Assembly (NCBI GenBank): GCA_007571355.1
Contig: RKRO01000557.1
Coordinates: forward strand, 1-11,704
Origin: Candidatus Poribacteria bacterium
GTDB taxonomy: Bacteria; Poribacteria; WGA-4E; WGA-3G
Length of the DNA: 11,704 nt
Direction of reading: 5' to 3'
The stretch's first letter is position 1, and each line of letters begins with the position of its first letter. The notes below the pieces were generated by a model, which saw only the letters and a list, made by a program, of their open reading frames with translations, searched no databases and was not told where the DNA came from. Positions 1-7,520 of the stretch are shown here, piece after piece. The translations under genes and the position numbers were made by a program.

Positions 1-1
1 G

Positions 2-154
2 CAAAGAGCGTTACAATCAGATATTAGCGAAGAGGCGTGGGGAGCGTTGTATCGGACGGAGAGTCTGCCGTTTGCGAAGCCTGAGACTGGCAAGATTGCG
101 CTGAAAGTCATCAACCATTATGGCGATGAAGTGCTGAAAGAATATAAGGTGTAG
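2..154 (+). CDS. C-terminal end of a possible adenine-specific DNA methyltransferase (partial)
   Basis: The reading frame is open from the window edge and ends at TAG 152-154, leaving about 50 residues. The tail runs through a SEEAWGALYRT-like segment, SLPFAKPETGKIALKV and INHYGDEVLKEYKV. From memory, this pattern (phrase 'K-IA-KVINHYGDEV') resembles the C-terminus of type III-like or N6-adenine DNA methyltransferases. No catalytic motif lies in the window, so the family call rests on tail similarity alone. The frame is protein-like and the next gene on the same strand starts 55 bp downstream with its own strong ribosome binding site. It could instead be another protein sharing this tail. Confidence 0.45.
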   Translation, partial: QRALQSDISEEAWGALYRTESLPFAKPETGKIALKVINHYGDEVLKEYKV

Positions 155-194
155 CATTTCGATACTAAAGTTTCGTAACATCAAAACCTTACAT

Positions 195-201
195 GAGGAG
201 G
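195..201 (+). promoter_or_regulatory. Shine-Dalgarno of the sialidase gene
   Basis: GAGGAGG lies 8 nt before ATG 210. This is a near-ideal site and fixes that start codon. I see no convincing promoter in the 55 bp before the gene, so it may be read through from the upstream gene. Confidence 0.8.
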
Positions 202-209
202 CTATCAAC

Positions 210-1277
210 ATGTACAAAACAGAGACTCCACTTTTCACAGCAGGGACCGAAGGGTACCACACCTTCCGAATTCCCGCGCTTATCCGATCCAATGAAGGAA
301 CGTTATTAGCCTTCTGTGAAGGGAGGCGGCACGGTGGTGGTGACTCAGGCGATATTGATATTGTGCTGAAACGGAGTTTTGACAACGGCGAGAGTTGGCA
401 ACCGATGCAAGTCGCTGTCTCTACAGGAACAGATACGGATGGCAACCCTGCCCCCGTGGTTGATCGCGATACAGGCACAATTTGGCTTGCTTTTTGTAAA
501 AATCTTGCTGACGGCGCGGAAGGGAAAATTGTTGCCGGAGAAGCACCACGTACCGTCTGGGTAACCGCCAGCAAGGACGACGGCGAAACGTGGGCGGAAC
601 CGAAAGAAATCACAGCCACAACGAAAAACGAAGACTGGACATGGTATGCAACCGGTCCCTGCCACGGGATTCAACTCACAAGTGGTAGATTGGTCATTCC
701 GTGTGACCATGTGCTTGGAAACAATCGGAACTATGCTGAATACGGTTACTCACACCTGATTGTCAGTGACGATCGCGGTGAAACATGGCAGATCGGTGGC
801 AAGGCACAACCGGGGACCAATGAATCGGTTGTCGTTGAGACAGTGGACGGTGGGCTCTATTTTAACTGTCGGAACTATGTCGCACCGAAACGACGTGCTT
901 ATGCGCGGAGCAGTGACGGCGGTGATACGTTCGCGGCATTCGGTTATGAAGAAGATCTCGTCGAACCGATCTGTCAGGCGAGTCTCGTCCGATATACAGA
1001 TGCCTTTCAACACGACAAGAACCGTATCTTGTTCTCCAATCCTGCCAGTGAGAGTCGCGAGCGGATGACGATTCGTATCAGTTATGACGAGTGTCACAGT
1101 TGGAGCAGTGGTAAAGTCTTGCATGCGGGGCCTGCGGCGTACTCAGATCTCTGTATTGCTGCAGACATGAATATCTGCTGTCTCTATGAGCGTGGCGAGA
1201 ACAGTGCGTATGAAACGTTGTCGTTCGCGAAGTTTGACTTGGCATGGCTGACAGATGGCGAAGATACCTTGGCGTGA
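210..1277 (+). CDS. GH33-type exo-alpha-sialidase (six-bladed propeller), no signal peptide
   Basis: The 355-residue product looks like a bare catalytic domain of the sialidase (neuraminidase) superfamily, which hydrolyses terminal sialic acids. The FRIP motif is at 19-22. Asp-box repeats (SxDxGxxW/F) are at 56-63, 121-128, 186-193 and 234-241, with a degenerate one at 291-298. Catalytic residues inferred from family spacing are the arginine triad R20, R221 and R283 (or R285), the acid/base D45, E205, and the nucleophile Y311 within AAYSDL. The spacing follows that of Salmonella NanH (R37, D62, E231, R246, R309, Y342). There is no N-terminal signal or membrane segment, so the enzyme is predicted to be cytoplasmic or exported by an unusual route. 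No sialate transport or catabolism genes accompany it here. True substrate specificity (Neu5Ac, Kdn or another sugar) cannot be read from sequence. Confidence 0.85.
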   Translation: MYKTETPLFTAGTEGYHTFRIPALIRSNEGTLLAFCEGRRHGGGDSGDIDIVLKRSFDNGESWQPMQVAVSTGTDTDGNPAPVVDRDTGTIWLAFCKNLADGAEGKIVAGEAPRTVWVTASKDDGETWAEPKEITATTKNEDWTWYATGPCHGIQLTSGRLVIPCDHVLGNNRNYAEYGYSHLIVSDDRGETWQIGGKAQPGTNESVVVETVDGGLYFNCRNYVAPKRRAYARSSDGGDTFAAFGYEEDLVEPICQASLVRYTDAFQHDKNRILFSNPASESRERMTIRISYDECHSWSSGKVLHAGPAAYSDLCIAADMNICCLYERGENSAYETLSFAKFDLAWLTDGEDTLA

Positions 1278-1303
1278 TGCGATCTTGATTCGAAATAGAA
1301 AGC

Positions 1304-1333
1304 GTGGAAGGATAGAAGAAACTCTCCTTCCGC
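1304..1333 (+). terminator. Weak terminator-like hairpin after the sialidase gene
   Basis: 1304-1312 pairs with 1325-1333: nine pairs including one G.T, around a 12-nt loop. It starts 27 bp after the sialidase stop. No T-run follows on either strand, so it is a poor intrinsic terminator and may only be an RNA 3'-end stem. Confidence 0.35.
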
Positions 1334-1389
1334 CTTCTTACCCGTAAATTCGCCAATTTTTTATCAGAATCTCACATCAGCCATTTGAT

Positions 1390-1418
1390 TTGAAAGCAGT
1401 AGTATTTCGTGCTAAAAT
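1390..1418 (+). promoter_or_regulatory. Extended -10 promoter with no obvious downstream gene
   Basis: A -35 TTGAAA at 1390-1395, a 17-bp spacer and a -10 TAAAAT at 1413-1418 preceded by TGC (extended -10). Transcription would start near 1425 and run toward the 3' end of the convergent propeller gene, where no forward gene exists. The design matches the promoters at 8448-8476 and 11619-11647. Confidence 0.5.
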
Positions 1419-1467
1419 ATAGGACAATAAAACCGAGAGTCTATATTGAGTTAACCGTTATTAGGTA

Positions 1468-1613
1468 GTGTTTACATTTTGGCTCCGGATCCAGTCATAG
1501 CAAGGCTTCCATAGTTCTGCAAGGTACATTCACCTAAGGTAACATTCGATCTATAGACGCAAATTCTGGTAGTTACTGACTTCCCGGCGATTTTGATGAT
1601 AAAATGTAAACAC
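1468..1613. repeat. 146-bp element bounded by a perfect 13-bp inverted repeat
   Basis: The left arm 1468-1480 (GTGTTTACATTTT) is the exact reverse complement of the right arm 1601-1613, with 120 bp between. The size and terminal inverted repeats resemble a MITE or a shrunken insertion sequence. No coding frame lies inside and no target duplication directly abuts the arms. An 8-bp direct repeat AACCGTTA sits further out at 1453-1460 and 1660-1667. Confidence 0.45.
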
Positions 1614-1627
1614 AACGTAGATAAGCA

Positions 1628-1662
1628 GTTTGTAGGGGCTGGATAACCCAATCCCTACAAAC
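1628..1662. terminator. Long hairpin between convergent genes
   Basis: Ten perfect pairs (1628-1637 with 1653-1662) are followed by one G.T pair, one mismatch and three more pairs (1640-1642 with 1648-1650), leaving a 5-nt loop. It lies 13 bp beyond the stop of the minus-strand propeller gene, where a terminator or 3'-end stabilising stem is expected. It lacks a T-run on either strand, so it may instead be a REP-like intergenic palindrome. Confidence 0.5.
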
Positions 1663-1675
1663 CGTTAACGGGGAA

Positions 1676-3025
1676 CTACTCTGCGATGCAGTAGAGATGC
1701 TGCATGCCACGGAGGTACAACTCCGAACCCACAATCGCAGGCGAGGCGTTAAAACTGTCGTCAAGCTTGTTTTCTGCTAAGACCTTGAATTGGGATCCGT
1801 ATTGGATAACGTTGGTTGTGCCGTTTCGGCCAGCGATATAAATCCGATCCGCCGCACCGACAATTGAAGCGTAAACATTAGAGACCCCTTGCAACCGCTC
1901 AGGTCCGTAGAGCGATACACCCGTGATATTAAAGGCAGAGAGGATACCATCGTTACTTTTCAAGAAATAGATCGTATCCTTATAGAGTAGCGGTGATGGC
2001 ACATAAGGTGTATTGCGATTATGGCGCCAGACAATCGCTTCAGATTCGGTAATATCACCGGTGGCCTCTGTGAGGTGAATCGCCTGTAAGTCGCTGCCTC
2101 GAAAACCGCTCATGAGATAAACGTACTCACCAGCAGCAACGGGTGAAGGGATGCTGTTCGCAGTCAAACCATCACCGTCCCATACGAGTTCGCCGGTTGC
2201 CAAATCGTAACTACGGACACGATTTGTGCCTGTGGTAATCACTTGTGCTTTTCCGTTGTGCTCAACGATAATAGGCGAGAACCAAGTTGTCCGTTCATCT
2301 CGGGCAGTTTTCCAGAGCACATCACCTGTCCGCTTATCGAGAGCAGTGATGAAGGAATCACCCTCGTGGTCCTGCACAATAACGAGCGTATCACCGTAGA
2401 GAGCAGGGGAACTCCCCTCGCCAAATGTATTTCTTTTGAACATCTCTCCGATGTGTTTTTCCCATTTTACATTCCCCATCATATCGACGCAGTAGAGTCC
2501 GCGTGAACCGAAATAGGCGTAGACATATTCGCCATCGGTAACCGGCGAATTAGAAGCGAAAGTCGCATCTTGATGAGTGCCCTCGTGCGGCGTGCTTTCC
2601 TTAAGTGTCTTTTGCCAGAGGATGTCTCCGTTGCTGCGGTTGAGCGCGATCAGATCAAACTTATACGTGTTTGTTGGCCCACCGCGTCCGCGCCTCTCTT
2701 GGAAGAAGCCACCGAATGGATTATCGGCATCTGCTTTCTGTTCGGGGTCTGCTTTGGGTGCTTCGCCCTTGATCGCGGTCTGGATGAAGATTTTATCTTC
2801 CCAGATGATCGGCGCGGCGTGTCCTGTACCGGGGATAGCCACTTTCCAGCGGATGTTCTCGTCTTCGCTCCATGTCGTAGGCGGGTTCGCGCCAATCGCA
2901 GCCCCTGTTCCATGGGGGCCGCGCCAGTGATGCCAGTTTTTTTCAAAACCGGCTGGCTGTGACGCAATCGCCACTATTACTGCCAAAACAAAGATACAAA
3001 TTGTCAAAGTTGCGATTCTTTTCAT
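1676..3025 (-). CDS. Secreted PQQ-like (WRG-type) beta-propeller protein
   Basis: The 449-residue product has a Sec-type signal (MKR, hydrophobic stretch to about 20, likely cleavage after AIAS at 22), so it should be exported. The mature part opens with HWRGP (33-37). It carries repeated blade motifs ending in G-x-x-x-W: 127-137, 228-238 and 272-282. This is the PQQ_2/YVTN-like propeller fold shared with BamB and quinoprotein dehydrogenases, but nothing here shows PQQ binding or catalysis. A charged, glycine-rich insert lies around 86-119. I chose ATG 3025 over the upstream in-frame TTG at 3031 because AGGA at 3036-3033 is 7 nt from the ATG but abuts the TTG. The gene follows the M16C gene after a 170-bp gap, so it may have its own promoter. 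Function is unknown. Confidence 0.85.
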   Translation of the reverse strand: MKRIATLTICIFVLAVIVAIASQPAGFEKNWHHWRGPHGTGAAIGANPPTTWSEDENIRWKVAIPGTGHAAPIIWEDKIFIQTAIKGEAPKADPEQKADADNPFGGFFQERRGRGGPTNTYKFDLIALNRSNGDILWQKTLKESTPHEGTHQDATFASNSPVTDGEYVYAYFGSRGLYCVDMMGNVKWEKHIGEMFKRNTFGEGSSPALYGDTLVIVQDHEGDSFITALDKRTGDVLWKTARDERTTWFSPIIVEHNGKAQVITTGTNRVRSYDLATGELVWDGDGLTANSIPSPVAAGEYVYLMSGFRGSDLQAIHLTEATGDITESEAIVWRHNRNTPYVPSPLLYKDTIYFLKSNDGILSAFNITGVSLYGPERLQGVSNVYASIVGAADRIYIAGRNGTTNVIQYGSQFKVLAENKLDDSFNASPAIVGSELYLRGMQHLYCIAE

Positions 3026-3107
3026 CTTCAATTCCTTTCATTTTTATTTTAATGGTACGGAGTTTTAGTGCCCTACGGAAAAAGGGCGTATACGTCTAAT
3101 TGACATA

Positions 3108-3158
3108 CTCCCCACGCTAAAGCCTGGAGATTCTGAGAACCCTACACTTTAGCGGGAG
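3108..3158. repeat. Imperfect palindrome resembling an IS200/IS605 end
   Basis: CGCTAAAG at 3115-3122 is exactly inverted at 3147-3154. CTCC 3108-3111 can pair with GGAG 3155-3158 across a 3-nt bulge, giving a 12-bp stem. The pattern 'TTGACATACTCCCC...CTAAAG...GATTCT' at 3100-3134 resembles, from memory, the hairpin ends of IS200/IS605 (TnpB-associated) elements. No transposase is present, so this would be a solo end or a domesticated repeat. It may also act as a 3'-end stem for the M16C mRNA. Confidence 0.4.
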
Positions 3159-3195
3159 GTTGGTCTCCTGTGCAAAACTATGCATCTATACAAAT

Positions 3196-6174
3196 TTAAC
3201 TTAAAATATCCTCAATGACCAAAGGTTGTGTCAATTCGTGGTTTGCGGCTTCGAGTTTCTCACGACTGGAAACAGCACAGACCGAGGCTTTATCCGTGTT
3301 TTCTTCTAAAAGTTGAAGGAGCGCGCGTTTAACTTCACCCGGTGTTGCCCGGCGGAGTTGTGTATAGCGTTCCTCACGCATCTCACGCGTTCGTCCAGTG
3401 AGGTGCTGACTGAGCGCACTGCTTGCGGCGTGACTCGGACGAATCGGTCTTTCAGCGTCCTTCGCCGTAGCGATAATCGCGCGGTCTATATCTATCTGTG
3501 TCCATTTCACAGTTTTTACATAATCGACAGTCTGTTCAAAAACGTTAATCGTACGAGCGACATGTGGATCGCGGAACGAAGATTGGCACAGCACCGCATC
3601 GGAGGGACTATAGGTGAACCTTGCCCCGTAAGCGTTGCCTTTAAAACGGATTTCACTGAGTATGTAATCGAGCCGAACAAGATGCGCACCGATCGTCAAC
3701 AGTGTTGAATCCGGATGTGAATAGTGTGGTGCCGGCATCACATGCGCGCAATGTGCAATCTGAATGGGTCCGGCTAACCCTTCCCTCGGTGGCATCTCAA
3801 ATTGCTCAAACACAATCGGATCTGAAGGTATCGGTTCATCCCGCATCGCTTCGAGCCAGTGCCCGAGTTTGACTCGCGTCTCTTCAAAAGCCGCGTCCGA
3901 ACCGGTAAAACTGGCGGTGACACGTCCTCGTGTTAGCAGGAAATCGCGAACCTCTTCTATATGACCCATAAGATCAGTGTTAAGTTCGTCAAAACTGTTG
4001 AGGAGCGTTTCACTGGTGCGGAGCTGTGGCAATCCGTAGATGATCTCAGCAAGATGCGCGTTCGGCGAGAGCCCACGTGAAGCATGGTGAACCGCTGTGC
4101 TTGAGCCATCATGAATCATCTCTGTCTGATATTCTGCAACGGCTTGAACCAGCACGTCCCGTAGGCGTTCCGTGTCGCGCGGGTTCACAGCGAAAAGCAG
4201 GTCATGCATCACATCCAGTGCAGCGTCCATTGTACCGTCAAGTGCTCTAAGATGGAAGGACAGCCCCCGCAAAGAACGGTTCCCGTCACGCGCGTGTGTG
4301 GAAAACCCCGGTGAACACCCGATCCCGCCGGTGACAGCCGATTTTCGAAGTGCCATCTCTTCATAGTTCATATCCGCGGCACCGAGTTTGCCAATAGCGT
4401 CAGCGTATCTCGGCAGATAACGCCAGAGATGTTGTGGAAGCCCTTGTAGATCGAAATTCAGGACAAGATAGTTAACGCCGTTAGCAAAGACATCGTTCCG
4501 TAATATGTCCTGTCCACCGATGTTTTCGACCGTTGTGGGAATATGCTTCGGCTTTTCGGGAAGATCGCTGACTTGGAGCTGTGGCAATTTCGCGAGTGCT
4601 TCCGGCGAATTCGGTACACCGTTGAGACGTTCGAGTTCAGCAGCATCCGCAGCGATTTTCTGGACCTCTGCATCCGTTAACCGTGCCCGCGTCTCCTTCA
4701 TCCGTTCAGCAAGTTCAGCATCCATTTTGGGCTGCATGTCTCTATCAGGAGAAAGGACATTCGTCAAGCGGTGCGGGTTTTCTATAAACTTCTCACGGAT
4801 CAGGCTGTTGAAAATTGACGGATTTTTCAGCCACTGCTCACGGACATCAGTGAGACTTTTTCCCATTTTTAGGAAGGTATCCGGATCGCTTTCGTATATC
4901 CAACCTTCAATGACGCGGTAGAGCATACGGAGCGGGAACATTGATGCGACTTCTTGATAGTGATAAGTCGCTTGCTGGAACGCCGCTTCCACTTTCGCGC
5001 TATCAATCTCCGAATCCGCAACCTGTGTTAAGGTATCGGTGACGAGTTGTGTAAACGCTTCGACGCGATCGGCTTCACTCCCTTTGAGAGCGACGTAAAA
5101 AGTGGCCGCAGGTCCAATAGAACTGGCACCAGAGTAGACAATATCGGCACCAAGTTTCGCATCAATAATCGCCTTACGGAGCGGTGCGGCTTCATTACCG
5201 AGCAGAATAAGACTCAAAATCCGAGCGCAGACCACCTCTTCTGGATCGGTCGCGTCTCCGATGATCCAACTGAGCATAAGGTATGTCTTTTCTGCCAGCG
5301 GTTCATCTGCACCAACAGGATAGGTATCCGTTACAATCCGCGGGGCATCCCATTTCGGTTGGTGTGTGACCGCTGGTCGCAATGGTCGCAATGCAGCACT
5401 TGTCGCATTCTTTGGGATTTTATCCAATTTATCCGCAAGGAAAACGAGATAATCGCGCGTTGGAATATCACCGTAAAGAATGAAATAGCCGTTGCTGGGA
5501 TGATAATAGGTCTCATGGAACGCTTTGAGCTGCGCGTACGTCAAATCCGGTATCGCAGCGGGATCACCGCCGGATTCGCAGGCGTAAAGCGTATCGGGAA
5601 GGAGGCGATTCAACATGGAGCGATATAACCGCGCCTCCGGGTCCGAGAACGCACCTTTCATCTCATTGTAGACGATCCCTGTGATTTTCAGATCGCCAGT
5701 CGGATCCGCAGGATCCGCGGGCGCGAGATGATGTCCCTCACGCCTAAAGGTGTTTTCCGTCAGTAGCGGATGAAAAACCGCATCAAAGTAGACCTCCGCC
5801 AGGTTGAAAAGGTCTTTTTTGACGTTGCTCGATACCGGATAGCAGGTGAAATCGGAACTTGTCATGGCGTTGATAAACGTCGCCATGCTCATTTTAATCA
5901 TTTCAAAAAACGGTTCTTTGACTGGAAATTTCTGTGAACCCGCTAAGACGGCGTGTTCAAGAATATGTGGTACGCCGGTATCGTCTGAGGGAGGGGTCGG
6001 AAAATTAATAGAAAAGAGGTTTTCAGTATCCTCTGTATAGAGGTGTAGGAGTCTGGCACCGCTGTGTTGATGCATCAGTTCGATCGTCACAGCGCGGAGT
6101 TCGTCGATAGGTGTGACGGCTTTGACTTCAAAACCGTGGAGTTGATCGCCGGGGGTTAAGTCTACTTCCGGCAT
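3196..6174 (-). CDS. M16C family zinc metalloprotease (PreP/Cym1-like oligopeptidase)
   Basis: The 992-residue product matches the full-length, two-lobed presequence-protease layout. The inverted zinc motif HxxEH is H70-I-L-E73-H74 within GVPHILEH, and the distal zinc ligand is E171 in GIVYNEMKG. The segment NGVNYLVLNFDL...YLPRYADAIGKLG and the C-terminal R843/Y849 in RFKGNAYG match the M16C-associated and C-lobe substrate-binding features. Such enzymes degrade unfolded peptides of tens of residues inside a closed chamber. No signal peptide is visible, so it is likely cytoplasmic. I chose ATG 6174 over ATG 6243. The extra 23 residues are highly basic, lack a ribosome site and would overlap the upstream gene by 31 bp. 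GGAAG lies 8 nt before 6174, and homologues typically begin near the GDxxHGF motif. Confidence 0.9.
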   Translation of the reverse strand: MPEVDLTPGDQLHGFEVKAVTPIDELRAVTIELMHQHSGARLLHLYTEDTENLFSINFPTPPSDDTGVPHILEHAVLAGSQKFPVKEPFFEMIKMSMATFINAMTSSDFTCYPVSSNVKKDLFNLAEVYFDAVFHPLLTENTFRREGHHLAPADPADPTGDLKITGIVYNEMKGAFSDPEARLYRSMLNRLLPDTLYACESGGDPAAIPDLTYAQLKAFHETYYHPSNGYFILYGDIPTRDYLVFLADKLDKIPKNATSAALRPLRPAVTHQPKWDAPRIVTDTYPVGADEPLAEKTYLMLSWIIGDATDPEEVVCARILSLILLGNEAAPLRKAIIDAKLGADIVYSGASSIGPAATFYVALKGSEADRVEAFTQLVTDTLTQVADSEIDSAKVEAAFQQATYHYQEVASMFPLRMLYRVIEGWIYESDPDTFLKMGKSLTDVREQWLKNPSIFNSLIREKFIENPHRLTNVLSPDRDMQPKMDAELAERMKETRARLTDAEVQKIAADAAELERLNGVPNSPEALAKLPQLQVSDLPEKPKHIPTTVENIGGQDILRNDVFANGVNYLVLNFDLQGLPQHLWRYLPRYADAIGKLGAADMNYEEMALRKSAVTGGIGCSPGFSTHARDGNRSLRGLSFHLRALDGTMDAALDVMHDLLFAVNPRDTERLRDVLVQAVAEYQTEMIHDGSSTAVHHASRGLSPNAHLAEIIYGLPQLRTSETLLNSFDELNTDLMGHIEEVRDFLLTRGRVTASFTGSDAAFEETRVKLGHWLEAMRDEPIPSDPIVFEQFEMPPREGLAGPIQIAHCAHVMPAPHYSHPDSTLLTIGAHLVRLDYILSEIRFKGNAYGARFTYSPSDAVLCQSSFRDPHVARTINVFEQTVDYVKTVKWTQIDIDRAIIATAKDAERPIRPSHAASSALSQHLTGRTREMREERYTQLRRATPGEVKRALLQLLEENTDKASVCAVSSREKLEAANHELTQPLVIEDILS

Positions 6175-6212
6175 CCGAATTGCTTCCAATATTTTGCCTC
6201 CATAGCTGGTTT

Positions 6213-7520
6213 CTATTCTTCGTTTTTTTCTAAGCTTGCGCATATGAGTTCTTTATCATTTCTTGCAAAGACGTGTTTATAGGCGAATGCGGGATGCGCC
6301 CAGGTAACGCCGCCTCTCTGATTCAATTGGTCGCGCGTCGGTTCAATTAATTTCGCGCGACTGATAATATTAAGTCCATCTGGCGAGAGTTCTGTGATAA
6401 GCAGTTCGCCACGCTCGTTGAACATCCAAACCCTGTTTGCTGATGATGCCGGGTGTTTGATTAATTGGATGGTGCTCCAACGTGCGATCGGGACTGCAGA
6501 AAGGTCTTCCCAGATCCGCTCCCCATTTCGGGCGTCAATACAGCGGAGTTCACCGTAACTGTCTACACCGTAAATGTAATCTCCGAAGCGCACAGGGGTC
6601 GTCATCGTGGTCTGAATGGCTTCAGTGTTCCGCTCATCTTTGCCCACACGGTGCCATCCGAGTTCGACGGCTACTTCATCCGGCAATAACTTCAGAAGAA
6701 GTGCCCCTTCATAGAAATTCGTAAAAAACAATTCGTTCTCATGAACAATCGGCGTCGCGATACCGATTTCCCAGCGAGTCGCAGGAAACGGGTAAAGCCA
6801 ATGTACCGCCCCCGTTTCTGGGTCAAGCGCAGCAATGTTATTTCCTGTCCAACAGATTAAAACCCGTTGACCTGCATGTGTAACGATAATTGGTGCCGAA
6901 TAGGAAGCACTATCGTCTACCGCTTTCCATTTTTCCGCACCGGTTTTCCGGTCGAAAGCAACGATACAAGCATCCGGATCGCCACCGATTTGAACAATAA
7001 GGTTCTCCGCTTCAACAATAGGGGCACTTGCGATCCCCCAAATCGGCATGCTAATATTATACTCGGTATTGAGGTCCCTTTTCCATACGACATCACCCGT
7101 AGCAGCATCGAAACAGTGCAGATGTCCCATCGCGCCTAAAGCGTAAGCGAGGCCATCATGAATGGTGACAGTTGCACGGGGGCCTACCGGATATTCGATT
7201 TTGTAAACAGCATCGTAGGTGTAAGACCAGATTTGCTCACCTGTCTCCCAATCGAAGCAGTGGACGCGTTCAACCTGTTTCGGCTTTGTGAGTCGATCAG
7301 TGACGTATACACGCCCGTCTGCCACAGTGGGGCCGCTGTAACCGCTGCTGATAGGCACACGCCAACGAATTGGGATCTGTTCGCCTTCAAATTTCTCGAT
7401 GATGCCGGACTCTTTCCAGACCCCATCTCGGTTTTCACCGCGCCATTGTGACCAGTCATTTGCAGTCGCGAAGCCGACGATACCAAGCAGTACGACAAGT
7501 AGATAGATAAGTTGTTTCAT
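6213..7520 (-). CDS. Secreted PQQ-like (WRG-type) beta-propeller protein, second copy
   Basis: The 435-residue product has a clear Sec signal (MKQ plus hydrophobic core, cleavage likely after ATA at 20). The mature protein starts NDWSQWRG (WRG at 26-28). Blade motifs with the tryptophan-docking pattern are at 88-98, 136-146, 188-198 and 231-241, with another CIDARNGERIW further on, fitting a propeller of about seven or eight blades. It is related in fold, not closely in sequence, to the propeller gene at 1676-3025. Its start overlaps the preceding DHH-like gene by 4 bp (ATGA, 7517-7520), so it is probably translationally coupled. AGGAG at 7540-7536 is 15 nt away, rather far for a normal site. 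Binding of PQQ is not shown; the role could be scaffold or sensor. Confidence 0.85.
   Translation of the reverse strand: MKQLIYLLVVLLGIVGFATANDWSQWRGENRDGVWKESGIIEKFEGEQIPIRWRVPISSGYSGPTVADGRVYVTDRLTKPKQVERVHCFDWETGEQIWSYTYDAVYKIEYPVGPRATVTIHDGLAYALGAMGHLHCFDAATGDVVWKRDLNTEYNISMPIWGIASAPIVEAENLIVQIGGDPDACIVAFDRKTGAEKWKAVDDSASYSAPIIVTHAGQRVLICWTGNNIAALDPETGAVHWLYPFPATRWEIGIATPIVHENELFFTNFYEGALLLKLLPDEVAVELGWHRVGKDERNTEAIQTTMTTPVRFGDYIYGVDSYGELRCIDARNGERIWEDLSAVPIARWSTIQLIKHPASSANRVWMFNERGELLITELSPDGLNIISRAKLIEPTRDQLNQRGGVTWAHPAFAYKHVFARNDKELICASLEKNEE

Larger units (their letters stand above)
1425..1662 (+). ncRNA. Candidate non-coding transcript
   Basis: This is inferred only from a well-formed promoter at one end (1390-1418), a strong hairpin at the other (1628-1662) and the lack of a coding frame between. 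The RNA would be about 240 nt and contain both arms of the 13-bp inverted repeat, which could close a large stem. It matches no RNA family I recognise. Without a T-run after the hairpin, it might run on as antisense RNA to the propeller gene. Confidence 0.2.
1278..1675. other. Gene-free convergent gap of 398 bp
   Basis: This lies between the 3' ends of the sialidase gene and the first minus-strand propeller gene. I find no credible protein-coding frame. It holds a weak terminator-like stem at 1304-1333, a good forward promoter at 1390-1418, a 13-bp perfect inverted repeat at 1468-1480/1601-1613, and a long hairpin at 1628-1662. Each is listed separately. Confidence 0.8.

Noticed and set aside
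17..619. Reverse-strand 200-codon frame over the start of the sialidase
   Set aside because: It is antisense to a gene with strong family motifs; its translation is low-complexity and Ser/Pro-rich with no recognisable domain.
3070..3087. Short GCCC/GGGC hairpin upstream of the second propeller gene
   Set aside because: Only four to five pairs with a ten-base loop; too weak to call a terminator or riboswitch.
3100..3128. Forward promoter starting at a perfect TTGACA (3100-3105)
   Set aside because: No -10-like hexamer lies at 16-18 bp, no forward gene follows, and TTGACA is part of the IS200/IS605-like block.
5047..5628. Forward 193-codon frame inside the M16C gene
   Set aside because: It is a shadow of the protease reading frame, which carries clear catalytic motifs; it has no ribosome site or recognisable domain.
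6175..6243. Longer N-terminus for the M16C protease from ATG 6243
   Set aside because: No ribosome site, very basic unrelated residues and a 31-bp overlap with the upstream gene; ATG 6174 fits the family start.
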